Shown: positions 53,474-62,978 of the stretch, piece by piece
Layout: the number at the start of each line of letters is the position of its first letter
Numbering within the stretch: position 1 is the first letter of the stretch
Source: Qipengyuania sp.
Lineage (GTDB): Bacteria; Pseudomonadota; Alphaproteobacteria; Sphingomonadales; Sphingomonadaceae
Direction: 5' to 3'
DNA: 64,000 nucleotides
Assembly (NCBI GenBank): GCA_019745075.1
Contig: JAIETR010000002.1
Coordinates: 62,001 to 126,000 of the forward strand
Notes under the pieces: generated by a model
Databases searched by the model: none
Told to the model about the DNA's origin: nothing
What the model saw: the letters and a program-made list of their open reading frames with translations, nothing else
Made by a program: the position numbers and the translations under genes

Positions 53474-54316
53474 ATGACTGCTGATCTCCCGGACGTCGGA
53501 CGCTCGATCGAGGTGGACGGCATTGTCACCAACTATCACGAGCAGGGCAGCGGACGGCCGCTCATCCTGCTGCACGGATCGGGGCCGGGGGTCAGTGCGT
53601 GGCAGAACTGGCAGCGGGTCATTCCCCGCCTCGCGGAGAAATATCGAGTCATTGCGCCGGACGTGGTCGGCTTCGGCTTCACCAAGCGGCCAGACGAACG
53701 CGAGCCCAACATCAAGTTGTGGGTCGCGCATCTCGCCGGGCTCCTCGAGGCGATGGACCTCGACCGGGTCACCCTGGTCGGTAACAGCTTTGGCGGCGCA
53801 CTTTCCCTGGCGATGATGGCCCGGCATCCGGGGCGCGTCCAGTCGCTCGTCCTCATGGGCACTCCGGCCGGCGAATTCGAGCAGACCGGCGGGCTTGCCG
53901 ACAGCTATAATTTTGAGCCGACGCTTGAAAATATGGAAGCGATGATGATGCGCTTCCCCTACGATCCGTCGATCGTCACGCCCGAGATGGTCAAGTCGCG
54001 CTTGGCGGTGGCGCAGGTGAACAGCGGCATCGACACAATCCGCAAGCTCCAGCCTAAGCCCTCCGACGGCGACAAGCCGCGCATCGTCCGCGGCGTGCCG
54101 CTGGAGCAGCTTAATGCAATCACGGTGCCGACCCTCATCCTTCATGGTCGCGAGGACCGTGTCATCCCGCTCGACGTTGCAGTGCGCATGCACCGTCACC
54201 TCGCAAATTCCGAGCTGCACGTCTTCGGTAAATGCGGCCATTGGGTGCAGCTGGAGCGCGAGGACCGGTTCGTCGGCGAGTTGGACGCTTTCCTCGAAGG
54301 AGCGGCGGCACTATGA
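53474..54316 (+). CDS. meta-cleavage product hydrolase, copy 2
   Basis: A 280-residue C-C hydrolase. Motifs are ILLHGSGPGVSAWQNWQ, VGNSFGGALSLAMM (nucleophile Ser near residue 106), LHGREDRVIPLDVAVRMH (Asp) and GHWVQLEREDRF (His). It resembles BphD/CarC/HsaD-type enzymes that split the ring-fission product into an acid and 2-hydroxypenta-2,4-dienoate. It heads the nine-gene operon to 61250 and its end overlaps the next gene. Confidence 0.93.
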   Translation: MTADLPDVGRSIEVDGIVTNYHEQGSGRPLILLHGSGPGVSAWQNWQRVIPRLAEKYRVIAPDVVGFGFTKRPDEREPNIKLWVAHLAGLLEAMDLDRVTLVGNSFGGALSLAMMARHPGRVQSLVLMGTPAGEFEQTGGLADSYNFEPTLENMEAMMMRFPYDPSIVTPEMVKSRLAVAQVNSGIDTIRKLQPKPSDGDKPRIVRGVPLEQLNAITVPTLILHGREDRVIPLDVAVRMHRHLANSELHVFGKCGHWVQLEREDRFVGELDAFLEGAAAL

Positions 54317-54594
54317 GCTTGAGCGGCCTCGAACAGATTCTCTTCGATATCGGTTGCTCCGGAAAGGCGCGACGCAACTATGCGGAGCAGCCTGAGGAGC
54401 TTCTCAGCCGCTACGCCCTCGACGAGAACGAGCGGCGCCTGATCGCCGAGGAAGATGTCGCCGAGCTGTTCCGGCGCGGTCTCAATCCGATGCTTCTGAT
54501 GGGCTTCTACATGGGGCTCCACGGCCCCCGCTCCATGGCCGAATATCTCGGCAAGATGCCGACGCTGCAGTCGCAGCTGGAGGCGGTGCAGTGA
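54313..54594 (+). CDS. extradiol dioxygenase small subunit (LigA-like)
   Basis: A 93-residue protein with the LigA fold: ILFDIGCSGKARRNYAEQPE, then MLLMGFYMGLHGPRSMAEYL. In protocatechuate 4,5-dioxygenase and CarBa-type enzymes this small subunit caps the active site of the large one. ATG 54313 overlaps the hydrolase stop (ATGA). The large subunit follows with a 4-bp overlap. Confidence 0.9.
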   Translation: MSLSGLEQILFDIGCSGKARRNYAEQPEELLSRYALDENERRLIAEEDVAELFRRGLNPMLLMGFYMGLHGPRSMAEYLGKMPTLQSQLEAVQ

Positions 54595-55457
54595 GCGCGA
54601 TCGTAGGTGGCTTCACCATGCCTCATGATCCCCTAGTGTTCATCAACCCGGGCAAGAAGGATGCCGCAGCAGTCCTCGACGCCTATGCCGAGATCCGGCG
54701 CCGTGTCACGGAGCTGCGGGCGAGCTCGGCGATCATCATCGGCGCGGACCATTATATCCTGTTCAGTCCCAAATGTTTGCCACCGCTCCTCATCTGCCTC
54801 GGCGAGATTAACGGGCCGGTCGACCAGCTCCCGGGCGTTCCCAACAAGCCGATCCCGCATAATCCGGGACTTGCGCGGCACATCTTCGAATACTCGCAAA
54901 ATGCCGGTTTCGACCTTGCCGTCTCAAAGGGCCTGGGCGTCGATCATGCGATCGGCGTGCCGGCGCAGCTTTGCCTTCCGGAAGACGGATCGGTGAAGAC
55001 CGTCCCGGTCTACATGGCCAGCGGGGTGGAGCCGTACATCCGCCTCGAGCGCGCCTATCGGTTCGGCGGTATGCTGAAAGCCGCGGTGGAAGCCATGGAG
55101 GGCGACGAGCGCGTCGTGATTTTCGGAAGCGGCGGCATCAGCCATTGGGTCGGCACCGGCGAGATGGGAAAGATCGCTCCCGATTTCGACCATTTCGTCC
55201 TCGACGCGATCGAGGCCGGCGACGCCGAGTCGCTCCTCACTTTGACCGACCGCGAGATCATGCTGCGCGGGGGGAACGGCGCGATGGAGATACGTCATTA
55301 TCTCGCGGTGATGGGTGCGCTCCCCGGCGCGCTCGGCGAAGTGCTTGCGTATCATCCGTGGGAAGGCGGCGTGACCGGGCTCGGTTTCACTCAAATCCAC
55401 GCCGCTGGGCCCGTCGCCGGCCAAGGCGCGTTCCAACCATCAACCGTCGAGGCCTGA
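54591..55457 (+). CDS. class III extradiol ring-cleavage dioxygenase, large subunit (LigB-like)
   Basis: A 288-residue non-haem Fe(II) protein. Candidate metal or catalytic residues are in TMPHDPLVFINPGKKD (His near residue 12), the His of GADHYILFSP near 54 and the His of GLGVDHAIGVP. GTG start at 54591 overlaps the LigA-like stop (GTGA). Class III enzymes with two subunits include LigAB and the aminobiphenyl-diol dioxygenase CarBaBb. The catechol substrate here is unknown. Confidence 0.9.
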   Translation: MSAIVGGFTMPHDPLVFINPGKKDAAAVLDAYAEIRRRVTELRASSAIIIGADHYILFSPKCLPPLLICLGEINGPVDQLPGVPNKPIPHNPGLARHIFEYSQNAGFDLAVSKGLGVDHAIGVPAQLCLPEDGSVKTVPVYMASGVEPYIRLERAYRFGGMLKAAVEAMEGDERVVIFGSGGISHWVGTGEMGKIAPDFDHFVLDAIEAGDAESLLTLTDREIMLRGGNGAMEIRHYLAVMGALPGALGEVLAYHPWEGGVTGLGFTQIHAAGPVAGQGAFQPSTVEA

Positions 55458-55458
55458 A

Positions 55459-56775
55459 ATGTCGTTCTCTCACCCGCAGTCCCGCCAGACCGAGGACGCC
55501 GACGCGCTGCGCGGACTCGTCGACCCGAAACAGGGCTGGCTCGACCGCAGCATCTTCTGGGACCCCGCAATCTACGCGGTGGAGCTCGAGCGGATCTTCG
55601 CGCGCAGCTGGATCTTCGTCGCCCACGACACCCAGGTTCCCAATGTCGGCGACTTTCTCACCACCTATGTTGGGGAGGACGCGGTGATCGTGTCCCGCGC
55701 GCGCGACAACAAGGTCCATGTGTTCATCAATTCCTGCAGCCATCGCGGCAACCGCGTATGCTTCGCAGAGGCCGGAACCGCGAGACGCTTCACCTGCAAC
55801 TTCCACGGCTGGTCCTATGGTCTTGACGGGGCGCTGAGCGGAGTGACTGCCGAGCACCTCTACAAGAACAATCCGACCTTCGACCGCAAGAAGCTCGGGC
55901 TCCACAAGGCCCGGGTCGAAAGCTATGGCGGAATGCACTTCGCCAATTTTGACCCGGACGCGCCCTCTCTCGCCGACTATCTGGGTGACTTCCGTTGGTA
56001 TCTCGACATCATCCTTGACAATGACGAGGGCGGCATCGAGTTCATCGACGGCAATATCAAGTCGCGCCTCAAGTGCAACTGGAAGTTCCCCGCTGAAAAT
56101 TTCATCGGAGATGCCTATCACGCGACTTGGACCCACAGTTCGGCGCTGCTGGCGCTGTTCGGCAAGGTGCCCGAGATGCATGCCGACCGATCCTACCAGG
56201 TGAATGCGAACGGCCATGGCTGGGAGTTTGGCACTGATTTCGTGGGCAATGCGGCGACTCTCTGCGAGCCCGAGATCGTCGATTATCTTCGCGAGAGCGA
56301 GGCGATGTTTCAGGAGCGGCTTGGCAAGACACGCAGCCGCATGGTCGGCTCCCTGAGCTCCGCCACCGTCTTTCCGAACCTGTCCTTCCTCGCGGGCCAC
56401 AATACGTTCCGCACCTGGAACCCGAAGGGGCCGACCGAGACGGAGCTTCACACCTGGGTGTTCCTCAATCGGAATGCGCCGGACGCCTTGAAGGAAAAGT
56501 ATCGTCGCGGTGTCATGCTCACCTTCTCGCCCGCCGGAGTATTCGAAATGGATGACGGCGAGAATTTCGAACATTGCACGGCCTCCAATGCGGGCGTTGT
56601 GACCCGGCGGCGAAAGCTCCACACCGGTCTCGGCCTCGGTTCAGAGATCGATCATCCAGAGCTGAAGGGCCATGTGCATCAGAACCAGATCAATGAGGCT
56701 AATCATCGCGCTTTCTACCAGCGCTGGGTCGATCTCATGACGGCGCCCATCTGGGCGGATGTCCCGGCGCGCTGA
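55459..56775 (+). CDS. ring-hydroxylating dioxygenase, alpha subunit
   Basis: A 438-residue Rieske oxygenase large subunit. The Rieske cluster is bound by CSHRGNRVC (near residues 94-102) and CNFHGWSYGLDG (near 113-124). The mononuclear iron site is GDAYHATWTH (His pair near 219-224) with the Asp in FEMDDGENFEH (near 365). The bridging Asp sits in the same GDAYH segment. Length and motif spacing match the toluene/biphenyl and PAH dioxygenase group. It starts one base after the LigB-like gene and pairs with the beta subunit next. Confidence 0.95.
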   Translation: MSFSHPQSRQTEDADALRGLVDPKQGWLDRSIFWDPAIYAVELERIFARSWIFVAHDTQVPNVGDFLTTYVGEDAVIVSRARDNKVHVFINSCSHRGNRVCFAEAGTARRFTCNFHGWSYGLDGALSGVTAEHLYKNNPTFDRKKLGLHKARVESYGGMHFANFDPDAPSLADYLGDFRWYLDIILDNDEGGIEFIDGNIKSRLKCNWKFPAENFIGDAYHATWTHSSALLALFGKVPEMHADRSYQVNANGHGWEFGTDFVGNAATLCEPEIVDYLRESEAMFQERLGKTRSRMVGSLSSATVFPNLSFLAGHNTFRTWNPKGPTETELHTWVFLNRNAPDALKEKYRRGVMLTFSPAGVFEMDDGENFEHCTASNAGVVTRRRKLHTGLGLGSEIDHPELKGHVHQNQINEANHRAFYQRWVDLMTAPIWADVPAR

Positions 56776-56787
56776 GGTCGAGAACGG

Positions 56788-57339
56788 ATGGACAGTTCTA
56801 ACACCGTTGAAGCGACCGTCGACGCACCGCTCGTCGATCGCGACCTCGCCTACGCGATCGAGCAGTTCCTCTATCGGGAGGCGCGGCTCCTGGATGGCGA
56901 GCGGTACGAGGAGTGGCTGGAGCTGATGGCGGAGGACATCCATTACTGGATGCCGGGCATCCAGGCGCGCTATCGGGCTGACAAGGTGGCAAAGATCAGC
57001 CTCAGCCGTATGGCCTACTTCGACGACGACCTCGATTATCTGCGCAAGCGGGTCGAACGGGCGCGGCAGACCACGGCCTGGGCCGAGGATCCGCCTACGC
57101 GCCATTTCCACATGGTCACCAATATAGAAGTCCAGCCGACCGAACGTCCGAACGAATGGACGGTCCACTCGCTGGTCTTCAACCTCCGGCACCGCAACGA
57201 AGCGGAGCAGCTTGAGCTGACGGCGCGGCGCCGGGATCTCATCCGCCAGGAAGCGACTGGTGTACTCAAGATCGCTCGACGTTTCATTCAGCTTCAGCAG
57301 ACCGTCCTCCAGGCCAAGAACATCAACACCTTCCTATGA
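56788..57339 (+). CDS. ring-hydroxylating dioxygenase, beta subunit
   Basis: A 183-residue small subunit with the usual cone fold: AYAIEQFLYREARLLDGERY, EEWLELMAEDIHYWMPGIQA and the C-terminal ARRFIQLQQTVLQAKNINTF. It lies 12 bp behind the alpha subunit and its stop overlaps the CoA ligase start (ATGA). Together they form an alpha3beta3 oxygenase. No reductase gene is in this operon. Confidence 0.94.
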   Translation: MDSSNTVEATVDAPLVDRDLAYAIEQFLYREARLLDGERYEEWLELMAEDIHYWMPGIQARYRADKVAKISLSRMAYFDDDLDYLRKRVERARQTTAWAEDPPTRHFHMVTNIEVQPTERPNEWTVHSLVFNLRHRNEAEQLELTARRRDLIRQEATGVLKIARRFIQLQQTVLQAKNINTFL

Positions 57340-58928
57340 CCCATGAGTCTTCATCCGGCGGTCGGAGCGCCGTTCTCCTGGGCGGCGACCCCGCGCACCG
57401 GCGCGAGACCTTCGCCGACGCCGTCTCTATGTTCTGGCACGCCGTTGACCATGCGGGGGATAGGACAGCGCTGATCGATGGTGACCGCAGGATCAGCTAT
57501 TCCGAATATGGCCGAGCCGTTGCCGCGGTCGCGCAGCGGCTGATTCGGATCGGTGTCGCCGGCGAACGCGTAGCGGTCCTCATCCCCAATTCGATCGAGG
57601 CCAATATCGCGATCCTCGCCTCCCTTAGCGCGGGCGCCCAAGCGACGATGCTCAACCCGGGCTATACCGCGTCGGAGCTCGCGCAACTCCTGCAGTCGGC
57701 GGAGCCGCGGGCGATGCTCGTGCGCGCGGGCTTCGAATATCAGGCACCGGCCGCGGCCCAAGTGCACGGCATCGCGGACGTGGTTACGCTTGGGGAGGGT
57801 GACCTTGCGCTGGAGGCTCTGACCGCGGCGGAGGCGGATCGGCCTACCCTCCCTATCACGTCCGAAACGATGGCGACCCTGATGTTCACGGGCGGGACGA
57901 CGGGCAAGCCCAAGGGCGTTGAGCGGCCGCACCGCACCTTGATTAACATGGTCGTCGGGATGGACCAGGCCTGGCCGACCCGGCTCGATGACGAAATATG
58001 GCTCAATGTCGCGCCGGTCTCGCACGTTTGGGGCTTTCTCATGGGCTGCATGAATCCGATCTACAGCCGCTCGCCGCTGGTGATTATCCCGAGGTTCAAG
58101 CCGGACCTGGTCCTGGAGGAGGTGGAGCGCAACGGAGTGTCCGTATTCAGCGGCGGCCCGGCCGCGATCTATGTCGGCCTCCTCGCTTCCGATCGCCTTG
58201 CCTCCACCGACCTTTCGGCCTTGCGCGTCTGCCCGGGCGGCGGCTCGTCCTTCCTCCTCGAGACGCTGAAGGCCTGGGAACAGCGGGTCGGTGTGCCGAT
58301 TCTCGAAGCATTCGGTTCGACCGAAGCCGGTCCCATCACCGCAAATCCGGTCGATGGCTCGCACCGCTTCGGAACGGTGGGTCGCCCGCTTCCGGGCATC
58401 GAGGTGGAAATCGTCGACATCGAGGAACCGGAGAAGCTGCTCCCGACTGGATCTGTAGGAGAGATACGCATTCGCGGACCGCGCGTGGTCAGCCGTTATC
58501 GGGGCGACGTTGAGGGGCATCCCGCAGGATGGCTCTACACTGGCGATGTCGGCGTACTTGACGATGACGGGTTCCTGCGCCTGGTCGATCGCAAGAAGGA
58601 CATGCTGATCGTCAACGGCTTCAACGTCTATCCGCGCGAAGTGGAGGAAGTGCTTGCCCAACATCCCGCCATCGCCGAGGCGGCGGTCGTGGGGATACCA
58701 GACGAGCGCAAAGGCGAGGTGCCGGTTGCCTTCGCCATGCTGCGCAGTCCGGGTGCGGCGAGCGACGAGGACCTCCTGCGCTTCTGCGCCGAGCATCTCG
58801 TCGGCTATAAGCATCCGAAACGGGTCTTCCTGGTGGACGCCATCCTGAAGACGCCGGCCAACAAGGTGGACCGCAAGCTCCTCGCCGAGATCGCGATCGG
58901 GCTCGATGCCGAGGGGGAAGCCCGGTGA
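57336..58928 (+). CDS. AMP-dependent CoA ligase of the aromatic operon
   Basis: A 530-residue ligase. The P-loop is [19 protein letters not shown] (about residues 187-205), the adenylate site [14 protein letters not shown], and the C-terminal Lys region [20 protein letters not shown]. The family activates fatty or aryl acids. Inside this operon it may activate the substrate before ring hydroxylation, or the acid fragment after the hydrolase step. It overlaps the preceding and following genes by 4 bp. Confidence 0.93.
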   Translation: MTHESSSGGRSAVLLGGDPAHRRETFADAVSMFWHAVDHAGDRTALIDGDRRISYSEYGRAVAAVAQRLIRIGVAGERVAVLIPNSIEANIAILASLSAGAQATMLNPGYTASELAQLLQSAEPRAMLVRAGFEYQAPAAAQVHGIADVVTLGEGDLALEALTAAEADRPTLPITSETMATLMFTGGTTGKPKGVERPHRTLINMVVGMDQAWPTRLDDEIWLNVAPVSHVWGFLMGCMNPIYSRSPLVIIPRFKPDLVLEEVERNGVSVFSGGPAAIYVGLLASDRLASTDLSALRVCPGGGSSFLLETLKAWEQRVGVPILEAFGSTEAGPITANPVDGSHRFGTVGRPLPGIEVEIVDIEEPEKLLPTGSVGEIRIRGPRVVSRYRGDVEGHPAGWLYTGDVGVLDDDGFLRLVDRKKDMLIVNGFNVYPREVEEVLAQHPAIAEAAVVGIPDERKGEVPVAFAMLRSPGAASDEDLLRFCAEHLVGYKHPKRVFLVDAILKTPANKVDRKLLAEIAIGLDAEGEAR

Positions 58929-59866
58929 GCCAGATCAAGGCCGCCATCATCGGCTCGGGAAATATCGGTACCGACCTGATGATCAAGATGGTCGAGCGGC
59001 CGCGAAGCCTGGAACTGGTCGCTTTGGTCGGCATCGACGAGGCGTCCGAAGGCCTCGCTATCGCCAGGGAGCACGGGGTGGAAACAACGCATGAGGGGAT
59101 CGAGGGCCTAACCCGGATGGCAAGCTATCCGGACATCGGCATCGTCTTCGACGCGACCTCCGCTTATGCGCATCGGAAGCATGATGAGATCTTGCGGCGG
59201 GACGGCAAGCAGCTCATCGATCTGACGCCGGCGGCGCTCGGGCCTTTCACCGTCCCGTCGGTCAATGCTGGCGCGCATCTCGACGCCCCCAACGTCAATA
59301 TGGTGACCTGCGGCGGACAGGCGACGATCCCGATGGTCGCCGCCGTCGCCCGGGTCGCGTGCGTGCGCTATGCGGAGATCGTCGCATCTGTCTCCTCGCG
59401 CTCCGCCGGACCCGGCACACGGGCCAATATCGACGAATTTACGCGGACCACGGCGCGCGGGATCGAGGTGGTCGGCGGCGCCGAGCGCGGCAAGGCGATC
59501 ATCGTCCTCAACCCCGCCGAGCCGCCGATGATCATGCGCGACACGGTCTTCACCCTGTCCGACATGGCCGACGAGGAGGCAGTCCGCGCCTCGGTCGAAG
59601 CGATGGTGGCGCAGGTGCAGACCTATGTGCCGGGATATCGCCTGAAGCAGGACGTGCAGTTCGAACGGTTCGGCTCGAACCGCCCGCTCCACATACCGGG
59701 CCATGGTGATTTCGAGGGGCTGAAGACGACCATCTTCCTCGAGGTAGAAGGGGCAGGCGACTATCTCCCCAGCTATTCCGGCAATCTGGACATCATGACT
59801 GCTGCCGCCAAGGCCACGGGAGAGGAGATTGCGGATCGACTGCTCCAGGCCAGGGCGTCCGCATGA
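58925..59866 (+). CDS. mhpF: acetaldehyde dehydrogenase, acylating
   Basis: A 313-residue enzyme of the MhpF/DmpF/BphJ family. The NAD fold is [20 protein letters not shown] (about residues 8-27) and the catalytic Cys is in [17 protein letters not shown] (near residue 129). It converts acetaldehyde and CoA to acetyl-CoA, channelled from the aldolase encoded next. GTG start at 58925 overlaps the ligase stop. Confidence 0.96.
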   Translation: MSQIKAAIIGSGNIGTDLMIKMVERPRSLELVALVGIDEASEGLAIAREHGVETTHEGIEGLTRMASYPDIGIVFDATSAYAHRKHDEILRRDGKQLIDLTPAALGPFTVPSVNAGAHLDAPNVNMVTCGGQATIPMVAAVARVACVRYAEIVASVSSRSAGPGTRANIDEFTRTTARGIEVVGGAERGKAIIVLNPAEPPMIMRDTVFTLSDMADEEAVRASVEAMVAQVQTYVPGYRLKQDVQFERFGSNRPLHIPGHGDFEGLKTTIFLEVEGAGDYLPSYSGNLDIMTAAAKATGEEIADRLLQARASA

Positions 59867-60918
59867 GTTTCGACCCCACCGTCACCAAAATCTACGTGCA
59901 GGACGTGACCCTGCGCGACGGCATGCATGCCATCGGGCACATGTACGGCCTCGACCATGTGCGCGCGATCGCCAGGGCGCTCGATGAGGCCGGCGTCGAT
60001 GCGATCGAGGTCGCCCATGGCGACGGCCTCTCCGGCGCGTCGTTCAATTACGGCTTCGGCGCCCATACCGATTGGGAATGGATCGGCGCCGTCGCCGAGG
60101 TGCTCGAACGCGCGGTGCTGACCACCCTGATCCTGCCGGGCATCGCCACTGCGGACGAACTGCGCCGCGCTTACGATCTCGGCGTGCGTTCGGTGCGCGT
60201 TGCGACCCACTGCACCGAAGCCGACGTGTCGAAACAACATATCGGCATCGCCCGCGAACTCGGCATGGATGTCGCAGGCTTCCTGATGATGAGCCACATG
60301 ATCGAACCCGAAAGGCTCGCAGGGCAGGCGGTGCTCATGGAGGAATATGGCGCGCAATGCATCTACGTGACCGATTCGGGTGGCGCGCTGGACATGGACG
60401 GAGTTCGGGAACGGCTGAGGGCCTATGACCGCGTGCTGAAACCAGAGACGCAGCGCGGTATCCACGCGCACCACAACCTCTCGCTCGGCGTCGCGAATTC
60501 GATCGTCGCGGTGCAGGAGGGGGCCATCCGCGTTGATGCGAGCCTCGCCGGCATGGGCGCCGGCGCGGGCAACGCCCCGCTCGAAGTCTTCGCCGCCGCC
60601 GCCGACCGCAAGGGGTGGAGGCATGGCTGTGATGTGATGAAGCTGATGGACGCAGCGGAGGACCTCGTCCGTCCGCTACAGGACCGGCCGGTGCGCGTCG
60701 ACCGCGAGACGCTGACGCTCGGCTATGCCGGGGTGTATTCGAGCTTCCTTCGCCACGCCGAAAGGGCGGCGGAGGATTACGGGCTCGACGCGCGCGAGAT
60801 CTTGGTGGAGCTGGGCCGTAGGGGCATGGTGGGTGGACAGGAGGACATGATCGTCGACGTAGCACTCGACTTACGCAAGGCGAAGGCGGAGGCAGGCGCG
60901 GCGGGGGTGCTTCCATGA
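59863..60918 (+). CDS. mhpE: 4-hydroxy-2-oxovalerate aldolase
   Basis: A 351-residue class II aldolase of the MhpE/DmpG/BphI family. The N-terminus [20 protein letters not shown] carries the metal Asp and catalytic His, [18 protein letters not shown] follows, and the second metal site is [15 protein letters not shown] (His-x-His). It yields pyruvate and acetaldehyde and forms a complex with the acylating dehydrogenase. ATG overlaps that gene's stop. Confidence 0.96.
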   Translation: MSFDPTVTKIYVQDVTLRDGMHAIGHMYGLDHVRAIARALDEAGVDAIEVAHGDGLSGASFNYGFGAHTDWEWIGAVAEVLERAVLTTLILPGIATADELRRAYDLGVRSVRVATHCTEADVSKQHIGIARELGMDVAGFLMMSHMIEPERLAGQAVLMEEYGAQCIYVTDSGGALDMDGVRERLRAYDRVLKPETQRGIHAHHNLSLGVANSIVAVQEGAIRVDASLAGMGAGAGNAPLEVFAAAADRKGWRHGCDVMKLMDAAEDLVRPLQDRPVRVDRETLTLGYAGVYSSFLRHAERAAEDYGLDAREILVELGRRGMVGGQEDMIVDVALDLRKAKAEAGAAGVLP

Positions 60919-61250
60919 TAACGTGCGGACGCCTCTTGGTCGGCCCAGCGGACGCGCTCCCACTGGGCGAGGCGCGCAAGATCTGCGTGGCCGGATCGGG
61001 GCCCATTGCCGTCTTCCATTCCGACGACGGCTTCCACGCCCTTGCCGATACGTGCAGCCACGGCCAGGCTTCGCTTTCCGAAGGCTGGCTCGAGGGACAT
61101 GAAATCGAGTGCCCGGTCCATTCCGGACGCTTCGATATCAGGACCGGGGTACCGCTCTGCTTTCCGGTGACCGAGCCGGTCGCTGCCTATCCGACGCAGG
61201 TCGAGGACGGTCTCCTCTACGTGCTTCTTCCGGAACCATCGGCAGACTGA
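60915..61250 (+). CDS. Rieske-type ferredoxin of the dioxygenase
   Basis: A 111-residue Rieske ferredoxin. Cluster ligands are in [16 protein letters not shown] (Cys-x-His) and [14 protein letters not shown] (Cys-x2-His). It should pass electrons to the alpha subunit, like BphA3-type ferredoxins. It overlaps the aldolase gene by 4 bp and is the last gene of the operon. Its end overlaps the converging ligase gene at 61217-61250. Confidence 0.93.
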   Translation: MITCGRLLVGPADALPLGEARKICVAGSGPIAVFHSDDGFHALADTCSHGQASLSEGWLEGHEIECPVHSGRFDIRTGVPLCFPVTEPVAAYPTQVEDGLLYVLLPEPSAD

Positions 61251-62911
61251 CCCTTCTCCACCTGAGCCGCCAATTCCCGCTCCCTGAGTGCCAGCTTTGA
61301 GACTTTGAGATTTTCGTTCTTCGGGATTTCCGCGACAACCTCTAGCTGTTTGGGGATCTCCATCGGTGACAGGCGGCTGGAGAGGAATTGGTGTAACTCG
61401 CCAAGGTCCAGCTCTCCTTCGCGAAGGCTTACAATCGCCTTCACCGTTTCGCCGCGATAGCGGTCCGGAACGCCGATTACGGCCGCTTCTCGCACCAGCG
61501 GATGCTGCAGGATCGCATTCTCCACATCGGCCGGATAGATGTTATAGCCGCTGGCGATGATCATGTCCTTCAACCGGTCGAGCACCGTCACCACGCCGTC
61601 TTCGGACATGCTGCCAATATCGCCGCTCCGGAAAAAGCCGTCGACGAAAGCGCTCTGCGTTTCCTCCGGGCGCTGCCAATAGCCGGCCATAACCTGTGGA
61701 CCGCGGATGCAGATCTCGCCGGGTTCGCCGACCGGCACGCGACGAGTCGGATCAGCAGGCGAACGAATTTCGACGTCCGTCATCGGCAGCGGGATCCCCG
61801 TCGCCCCCGCATGTTCGGGAAGAGGCAACGAATAGATGGCCGCGGGCGACGTTTCTGTCATTCCGTAGACCGTCGTGATCCAGATGCCGGTCGTCTTCTG
61901 GAATCGTTGCTTCAGCTCCAGCGGCACCGGGCTCGCGCCGCATTGCGCGCTGCGGATGTTCGTCCAGTCAAATTCCCTCCCAGCAGAGGCCTCAAGAAGC
62001 GCGACGTACATTGTCGGGGGAGCGAGCAGCACGCTCACATTGCGCTCTCGGATGAGGCGGAGCGCTTCCTGCGGCTCGAAGCGCGGCATCCATACAAGTT
62101 CGCCGGCGAAGCGCGTCGTGAAATTTTGGAGGGGGCCCACGCCCACCACGTGCGTCACCGGGGCCGCGGCGAGAATGACCTCGCGCCCCGGCTGGAGCTG
62201 CGGAAACCATGACGTCATCTGCAGCGCGTTGGTGGAAAGATTAGCGTGCGTAAGGATCGCAGCCTTTGGATTGCCAGTGGTGCCGCCTGTATATTGGAGA
62301 GCCGCCGGGTCGCCCGGCTCCACCGTCGCGCGTTCAACGTCCGTGGAACCGCTGGCGAGGTCCATGAGCTTTACCATCCACCGCGCCTCGGTGTGCGGAA
62401 GCAGTAGGCTGTCGGCGGTGGGGTCGCAGCGCCTTGCGTTTGCTGTGACGATCGGGATGGGACGGGGGAGGGAGGCGGCCACCTCCGCCGCTTTGCGGAG
62501 CATCGCGGGATCGTCGAGCGTCAGGATTGCGGAGAGCCCTGCGTCCAGCGCCTGCCCCGTAAGACGCGGAACGGAATAAAGCGGGTTCATTCCGACGTGC
62601 ATGGCGCCCAGATGCCAGAGCCCGAAGCAATTGAGTGTGAAGGCCGGATGCGCCGGGCCCATATAGCCGACCCGATCTCCCTTGCGAATGCCGAGTTCCG
62701 CCAGACCCGCGGCGAGCCGCTTTATGAGGCGGGCCGCGTCCGAATAGCTGAGCGTCTCGTCGCCGAGCGTGAGAAACGGCCGGACGCCGTAGCCTGCAAC
62801 CGCATCGTCCAGAAGCGTCGATAGGGGAAAGGGATGGGGTTCGGCCAAGGCCGCAGCCTCGGCATGGTAGAACTGGCGCCAGGGGGCACCGTCGTCACTT
62901 TGTCTCTGCAT
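61217..62911 (-). CDS. AMP-dependent acyl/aryl-CoA synthetase
   Basis: A 564-residue ligase converging on the aromatic operon. The P-loop is LQYTGGTTGNPKAAILTHAN (about residues 188-207), the adenylate site TVYGMTETSPAAIYS and the C-terminal region VLDRLKDMIIASGYNIYPAD. The ATG at 62911 gives a normal FadD/4-coumarate-CoA-ligase-like length; the in-frame extension to 63115 is not supported. It is divergent from the quinone oxidoreductase and has one of the repeated operator-like sites upstream. Confidence 0.92.
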   Translation of the reverse strand: MQRQSDDGAPWRQFYHAEAAALAEPHPFPLSTLLDDAVAGYGVRPFLTLGDETLSYSDAARLIKRLAAGLAELGIRKGDRVGYMGPAHPAFTLNCFGLWHLGAMHVGMNPLYSVPRLTGQALDAGLSAILTLDDPAMLRKAAEVAASLPRPIPIVTANARRCDPTADSLLLPHTEARWMVKLMDLASGSTDVERATVEPGDPAALQYTGGTTGNPKAAILTHANLSTNALQMTSWFPQLQPGREVILAAAPVTHVVGVGPLQNFTTRFAGELVWMPRFEPQEALRLIRERNVSVLLAPPTMYVALLEASAGREFDWTNIRSAQCGASPVPLELKQRFQKTTGIWITTVYGMTETSPAAIYSLPLPEHAGATGIPLPMTDVEIRSPADPTRRVPVGEPGEICIRGPQVMAGYWQRPEETQSAFVDGFFRSGDIGSMSEDGVVTVLDRLKDMIIASGYNIYPADVENAILQHPLVREAAVIGVPDRYRGETVKAIVSLREGELDLGELHQFLSSRLSPMEIPKQLEVVAEIPKNENLKVSKLALRERELAAQVEKGQSADGSGRST

Positions 62912-62949
62912 CCTCTCGCCTCGATTCGCGGCTTGCGCAGGGTCACAAC

Positions 62950-62963
62950 ATACGACACCGTAT
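62950..62963. promoter_or_regulatory. ATAC-N6-GTAT site between the CoA ligase and the quinone oxidoreductase
   Basis: ATACGACACCGTAT has the arms ATACG/CGTAT, the same as the site at 53347-53360 (ATACG-TTTA-CGTAT). It lies 38 bp before the ligase ATG and 16 bp before the GTG at 62979, in the middle of a 67-bp divergent gap. Confidence 0.6.
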
Positions 62964-62978
62964 CCTGATCGGAGGCAA

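Noticed and set aside
57351-58814. 487-codon open frame on the minus strand
   Set aside because: Antisense to the CoA ligase of the aromatic operon, which shows all adenylation motifs.
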